From: a virus
Virus record (IMG/VR): IMGVR_UViG_3300030331_003025
Span: 1 to 34,203 of that record
Direction: 5' to 3' (one strand)
Length of the DNA: 34,203 nt
Shown here: piece after piece, positions 31,842-34,203 of the stretch
How positions within the stretch are numbered: the first letter of the stretch is position 1
Layout of the letters: every line of letters begins with the position of its first letter
Translations under genes and position numbers: made by a program
The notes under the pieces: generated by a model
The model's database searches: none
What the model saw: the letters and a program-made list of their open reading frames with translations, nothing else
Told to the model about the DNA's origin: nothing

Positions 31842-32954
31842 TCAAGCTATTTTGTTGTTCTCCTTTTTAGACTTTAAATTGTCCCTAAATTGGGACACAT
31901 TTGTCACTGTTTTGTCACTTAACTCCAGACCCCTGTCTAAAGCGCATAAAGCTTGTCGAAGGTTGCTTGGAGATAGCTTTGCGTAACGCATAGATTGCTC
32001 TAGCGATTTATGACCCAACATCTCCTTTACAAGATAGATGGACCCGGTCGCTTCAACAATCCTTGAGCCACAAGTATGCCGAGTCAAATAAAAGACAAAA
32101 TCCTTGTCACGCGTTCTTCCCATGTGTTTTCTGACCTTATCCCACACCGTTCTAATTCGCTCTTTCGTCCAATAATCCCAAAGTTTATCTCTATGAGCTT
32201 GGTTTTTATAAGAGACAATTGCTCGTCTTGTCAATGGAATCGTTCTATTTACTTTTGACTTTGTGTTCTCTGCATACAAATCAACAACCAATCCAAGATT
32301 GTCATCTGTCCTTACATGTTCAGGTCTTATAGATCTTGATTCCCCAGGACGGCAACCAGTATCCATTTGCCAGCAAAAAAAGTCATAAAAATAATCTTCG
32401 CCTGACGCTTCAAGAAATTCCAGTATCTCTGCTTCCTCCTCACGGGAAAAGAAAACATACCTTTCATTATCAACTTTAATTTTTGGAAAGGTCGGCTTTG
32501 ATTGAATGTATCCGGCCTTCAAAACTTCAGTCATGGCCGTTGAGAGTGTAGCAAATTTAAGCTTGCGTGTTGCATCACTGTTACCAGCTTGTTTTAAATG
32601 CAGATTTAAAGCGTTTAATTCAACAAGATCAATGTCCTTTACTTTCATCTTAGAACCAAAATACTCACAGATCATTTTAGAATGGCTGAAGGCATTGTCA
32701 TAGTTTGCTTTACCTTTCCAGTGAGTATCCAAAACTAAATCAAACATCTCCTGTAAGTTAATCTCTGATTTTAGTTTCTGTTTTTGTTCGCTCGTCTTCG
32801 TAAACTTATCGATTGACCACCCAGCTTCAAGATGCCTTTTAAAATCTAACTCTTCTGCTTGTGCGTCTTTTTTATCAGTAAAGCTTTTTCTGTAACGCTT
32901 GCCAGCATACATAAAGTCATACTGCCATTTTTTTCCTTTAGGTCTTATTGACAT
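31842..32954 (-). CDS. int: Tyrosine integrase
   Basis: A 370-residue tyrosine recombinase. An N-terminal AT-hook-like/arm-binding part (1-60, with KKWQYDFMYAGKRYRKSF) is followed by a SAM-like core-binding domain (65-160) and the catalytic domain. Visible active-site residues: Arg202 in DTGCRPGESRS, Lys232/Lys234 in NTKSKVNRTIPL, Arg292 in YLTRHTCGSR, His315 in MLGHKSLEQS and the nucleophile Tyr324 in MRYAKLS. The usual His of the HxxR box is Tyr289. It should recombine attP, directly downstream, with a host tRNA-Leu gene. Its own 3' end carries two of the likely arm-type repeats. The ATG follows GGGTAAAAG. Confidence 0.95.
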   Translation of the reverse strand: MSIRPKGKKWQYDFMYAGKRYRKSFTDKKDAQAEELDFKRHLEAGWSIDKFTKTSEQKQKLKSEINLQEMFDLVLDTHWKGKANYDNAFSHSKMICEYFGSKMKVKDIDLVELNALNLHLKQAGNSDATRKLKFATLSTAMTEVLKAGYIQSKPTFPKIKVDNERYVFFSREEEAEILEFLEASGEDYFYDFFCWQMDTGCRPGESRSIRPEHVRTDDNLGLVVDLYAENTKSKVNRTIPLTRRAIVSYKNQAHRDKLWDYWTKERIRTVWDKVRKHMGRTRDKDFVFYLTRHTCGSRIVEATGSIYLVKEMLGHKSLEQSMRYAKLSPSNLRQALCALDRGLELSDKTVTNVSQFRDNLKSKKENNKIA

Positions 32955-33017
32955 CTTTTACCCTTTCATTTGTTGGTTTTAATTTCGGTTTTTATAAACA
33001 GTACTAAATTGGTCCTG

Positions 33018-33036
33018 ATTGTAATATTATAACAAT
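33018..33036 (-). promoter_or_regulatory. Probable int promoter -10 element inside a palindrome
   Basis: The minus strand reads ATTGTTATAATATTACAAT, a 19-bp palindrome with one mismatched pair, and it contains a perfect TATAAT. It lies about 65-80 bases before the int ATG and directly behind the early terminator. The -35 is poor at normal spacing, so the promoter may need an activator or a phage factor. A dimeric repressor or activator would bind such a palindrome and cover the -10 box. This is inferred from the sequence alone. Confidence 0.5.
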
Positions 33037-33040
33037 TTAT

Positions 33041-33102
33041 AAAAAAAGCAAGGGACGCACACTTATTGGGAAAACCAAAACCCGAATATAAGCATGCGCC
33101 CC
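33041..33102 (-). terminator. Strong intrinsic terminator of the early operon
   Basis: Minus strand GGGGCGCATGCTTAT (33102-33088) pairs over all 15 positions, three of them G-U, with ATAAGTGTGCGTCCC (33066-33052). An inner GGG/CCC stem closes a ten-base loop (TTTTGGTTTT). TTGC and a run of seven T follow at 33047-33041. It starts 16 bases after the stop of the 41-residue membrane gene, so it ends transcription of the early genes and separates them from int and the RNA polymerase. Confidence 0.85.
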
Positions 33103-33117
33103 TCTAACTCCTCATCA

Positions 33118-33243
33118 TCATGAATGTTTAGTTTTTTTATTTTCATTGCCAGTATCCCTTTTGTCAAGAGAACAGACAGCAAAAAATCTAAGGATAACAA
33201 ACATCAAAAAACCCCATACTATACAACCAAATAATAAAAGCAT
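33118..33243 (-). CDS. Small membrane protein (41 residues)
   Basis: A 41-codon ORF: MLLLFGCIVWGFLMFVILRFFAVC gives one strong membrane helix (1-24), then a polar tail SLDKRDTGNENKKTKHS. It starts four bases after the stop of the helix-turn-helix gene, and its stop lies 15 bases before the terminator hairpin, which fits the last gene of an operon. A longer reading from 33330 would overlap the previous gene by 83 bases and is less likely. No ribosome site is obvious. Small membrane proteins of this kind often act in exclusion or host inhibition, but nothing specific is visible. Confidence 0.45.
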   Translation of the reverse strand: MLLLFGCIVWGFLMFVILRFFAVCSLDKRDTGNENKKTKHS

Positions 33244-33247
33244 TATT

Positions 33248-33616
33248 TTAAAGCGCAATATCGTTGTAAAGCTTTTCCATATAGGGAACCAACCGGATGT
33301 CGTATTGGTCTTCTTCCAACATCTTGTCAAATTTATCTAAAATCTGGTTTACAGCTGAAGCACTCATGCCAAAAGCTTTACCAGCTGACTCTTGGGTCCA
33401 TTCCATCTTTTGTACCAGTATATAAACGCCAAGGCGCCTCCACCATGAGCAGTCGCGCGTGTTGCAATTGTAAAGCTGATCTTTTGAATAGCCTGACATC
33501 TCCGTTAACGATTGTATACAACGGTCCATCAATAAATTCCTATTCACAAAGTTTGGAATGTCAGTTTTATGTTTACGATAAGGTCTTCTTTTTTTCTTTT
33601 TTATTTCTGTTTTCAT
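33248..33616 (-). CDS. DnaA domain IV-like helix-turn-helix protein
   Basis: A 122-residue basic protein. After a Lys/Arg head (KKKKRRPYRKHK), residues 30-100 look like the DNA-binding domain IV of DnaA or the Trp-repressor fold: a helix (MDRCIQSLTEMSG), Y-KDQLYNC, an Arg pair in SWWRRLGVYILVQKM, then helix-turn-helix WTQESAGKAFGMSASAVNQIL (73-93). DnaA has R--A-YL--------IG--FG--D--TV in this place. No ATPase part exists. It could be the regulator of the int promoter or an origin-binding factor. Start ATG overlaps the previous stop (ATGA). Function is inferred. Confidence 0.65.
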   Translation of the reverse strand: MKTEIKKKKRRPYRKHKTDIPNFVNRNLLMDRCIQSLTEMSGYSKDQLYNCNTRDCSWWRRLGVYILVQKMEWTQESAGKAFGMSASAVNQILDKFDKMLEEDQYDIRLVPYMEKLYNDIAL

Positions 33617-33867
33617 AATGATTGTTTAAGCATAACATCAAGCTCACTGATTGTTTCTAATTCTAATTCAATTGGCTCCATGACGATTTGATTGCGTAAA
33701 GCATCCGCAGTAAAATCAATTACCTCTCCAACAAGCGGCTCCTCATCATCAAGCTCCGGCGATAAAGGAAACATTAAACCCTTTTTTATTTTCAACGTTT
33801 CCGGATCGTATTCTAAATGAAAAATACATGGCGCCCCATCAGGGCGTAAAGATCTCCAAATGTGCAT
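33613..33867 (-). CDS. Hypothetical early protein (84 residues)
   Basis: An acidic 84-residue protein that I do not recognise: IWRSLRPDGAPCIFHLEYD at the start, LKIKKGLMFPLSPELDDEEP in the middle and a Glu/Leu-rich end (MEPIELELETISELDVML). No membrane segment or enzyme motif is seen. It is translationally coupled on both sides: its ATG overlaps the stop of the gene before, and its TGA overlaps the start of the helix-turn-helix gene. An early role against the host is possible from place only. Confidence 0.65.
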   Translation of the reverse strand: MHIWRSLRPDGAPCIFHLEYDPETLKIKKGLMFPLSPELDDEEPLVGEVIDFTADALRNQIVMEPIELELETISELDVMLKQSL

Positions 33868-34163
33868 CAGTCTTCTATTTTAGGTTCCCAATCATGCCAA
33901 CCAATCGCACTTTCAATGCCTTTTATAAAAGCCTTTTTCTCTTCTGCGGAGTCAAAAGAATAACTCTCGGTCCAGTCTTTATCTGCACCCCAGATGATTG
34001 TGACGTCGACTGGTTCCTTTTCGAGCTTTAAAAACTCCTTGGCTGCGTCAATGCGATCTTGCCAATGCTTTGGAATTAATCCGTATTCCTTTATAATCAT
34101 AACTTCGTAATCACTGATTAGATCGCGTAAACAGTCCTTGTTGAATTCTTTAATTTTAAACAT
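33867..34163 (-). CDS. Hypothetical early protein (98 residues)
   Basis: A 98-residue protein of unknown function, the first gene seen in the early operon. The first half is helical and charged (EFNKDCLRDLISDYEVMIIK, KHWQDRIDAAKEFLKLEK). The second half reads VDVTIIWGADKDWTESYSFD followed by EEKKAFIKGIESAIGWHDW. The YSFDS--E--AF--GI----GW--WE pattern is familiar from small phage proteins of unknown role. It overlaps the next gene by one base. The 40 bases upstream to the window end show no clear promoter. Confidence 0.68.
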   Translation of the reverse strand: MFKIKEFNKDCLRDLISDYEVMIIKEYGLIPKHWQDRIDAAKEFLKLEKEPVDVTIIWGADKDWTESYSFDSAEEKKAFIKGIESAIGWHDWEPKIED

Positions 34164-34203
34164 GGTTTTTTATTTATGGTTTTTGGCTTACTACCAGAAT
34201 GAT

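Noticed and set aside
31660-31845. 61-residue minus-strand ORF containing AELVDAPDLGTGG
   Set aside because: This is the well-known false translation of a tRNA-Leu sequence; here it covers the partial tRNA of attP.
33118-33330. 70-residue reading of the membrane protein from 33330
   Set aside because: It would overlap the helix-turn-helix gene by 83 bases; the internal ATG at 33243 gives a clean gene right after that stop.
1-34203. CRISPR arrays, insertion sequences and complete tRNA genes
   Set aside because: No regularly spaced repeats, transposase-like proteins or full cloverleaf sequences were seen by eye.

Overview
The window is most of the genome of a T7-like podovirus (Autographiviridae-type). 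Every gene I can support lies on the minus strand, so the genome reads from high to low coordinates. Hallmarks are a single-subunit RNA polymerase, family A DNA polymerase, T7-type primase/helicase, endonuclease I, SSB, 5'-3' exonuclease, and the portal, scaffold, capsid, tail-tube, internal-core, tail-fibre and terminase genes in T7 order. The tyrosine integrase beside the polymerase, the partial tRNA-Leu next to it, the AT-rich sequence and the set of tiny basic genes recall marine podoviruses such as pelagiphages of the HTVC019P type and cyanophage P-SSP7. That comparison is from memory; the host cannot be read from the sequence.

Layout in transcription order. (1) 34163-33118: four small early genes, one a DnaA-domain-IV-like helix-turn-helix protein and one a 41-residue membrane protein, ending in a strong intrinsic terminator (33102-33041). 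(2) A -10-like element inside a 19-bp imperfect palindrome (33036-33018), then integrase (32954-31842). (3) A 196-bp att region (31841-31646) with the 5' half of a tRNA-Leu(UAG) gene and repeated TTTGTCAC motifs. (4) RNA polymerase, SSB, endonuclease I, primase/helicase, DNA polymerase, a small conserved gene, exonuclease and a dATP/dGTP diphosphohydrolase-like gene (31645-23390). (5) Five tiny very basic proteins of 25 to 89 residues (23356-22413). (6) Small virion-type genes and a 939-residue modular adhesin (22420-18460). (7) Portal and scaffold, then a lysis-like cassette (holin-like protein, inner spanin-like protein, embedded lipoprotein), then major capsid with a terminator just after it (18448-14289). 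(8) Tail tube A and B, gp13-, gp14-, gp15- and gp16-like core proteins and a short gp17-like fibre (14250-2749). (9) Holin-like 53-residue protein, small terminase, HNH-like protein, large terminase and an amidase endolysin that runs off the left edge (2740-1).

As a whole this looks like a lytic T7-type machine with a lysogeny module (regulator candidate, terminator, promoter/operator candidate, int, attP) placed upstream of the RNA polymerase. After the integration implied by the tRNA half-site, the tRNA would be rebuilt downstream of int, and the polymerase gene would lie behind the host tRNA promoter. The least explained parts are the tiny basic gene cluster, the lysis genes between scaffold and capsid, and the early regulatory knot.
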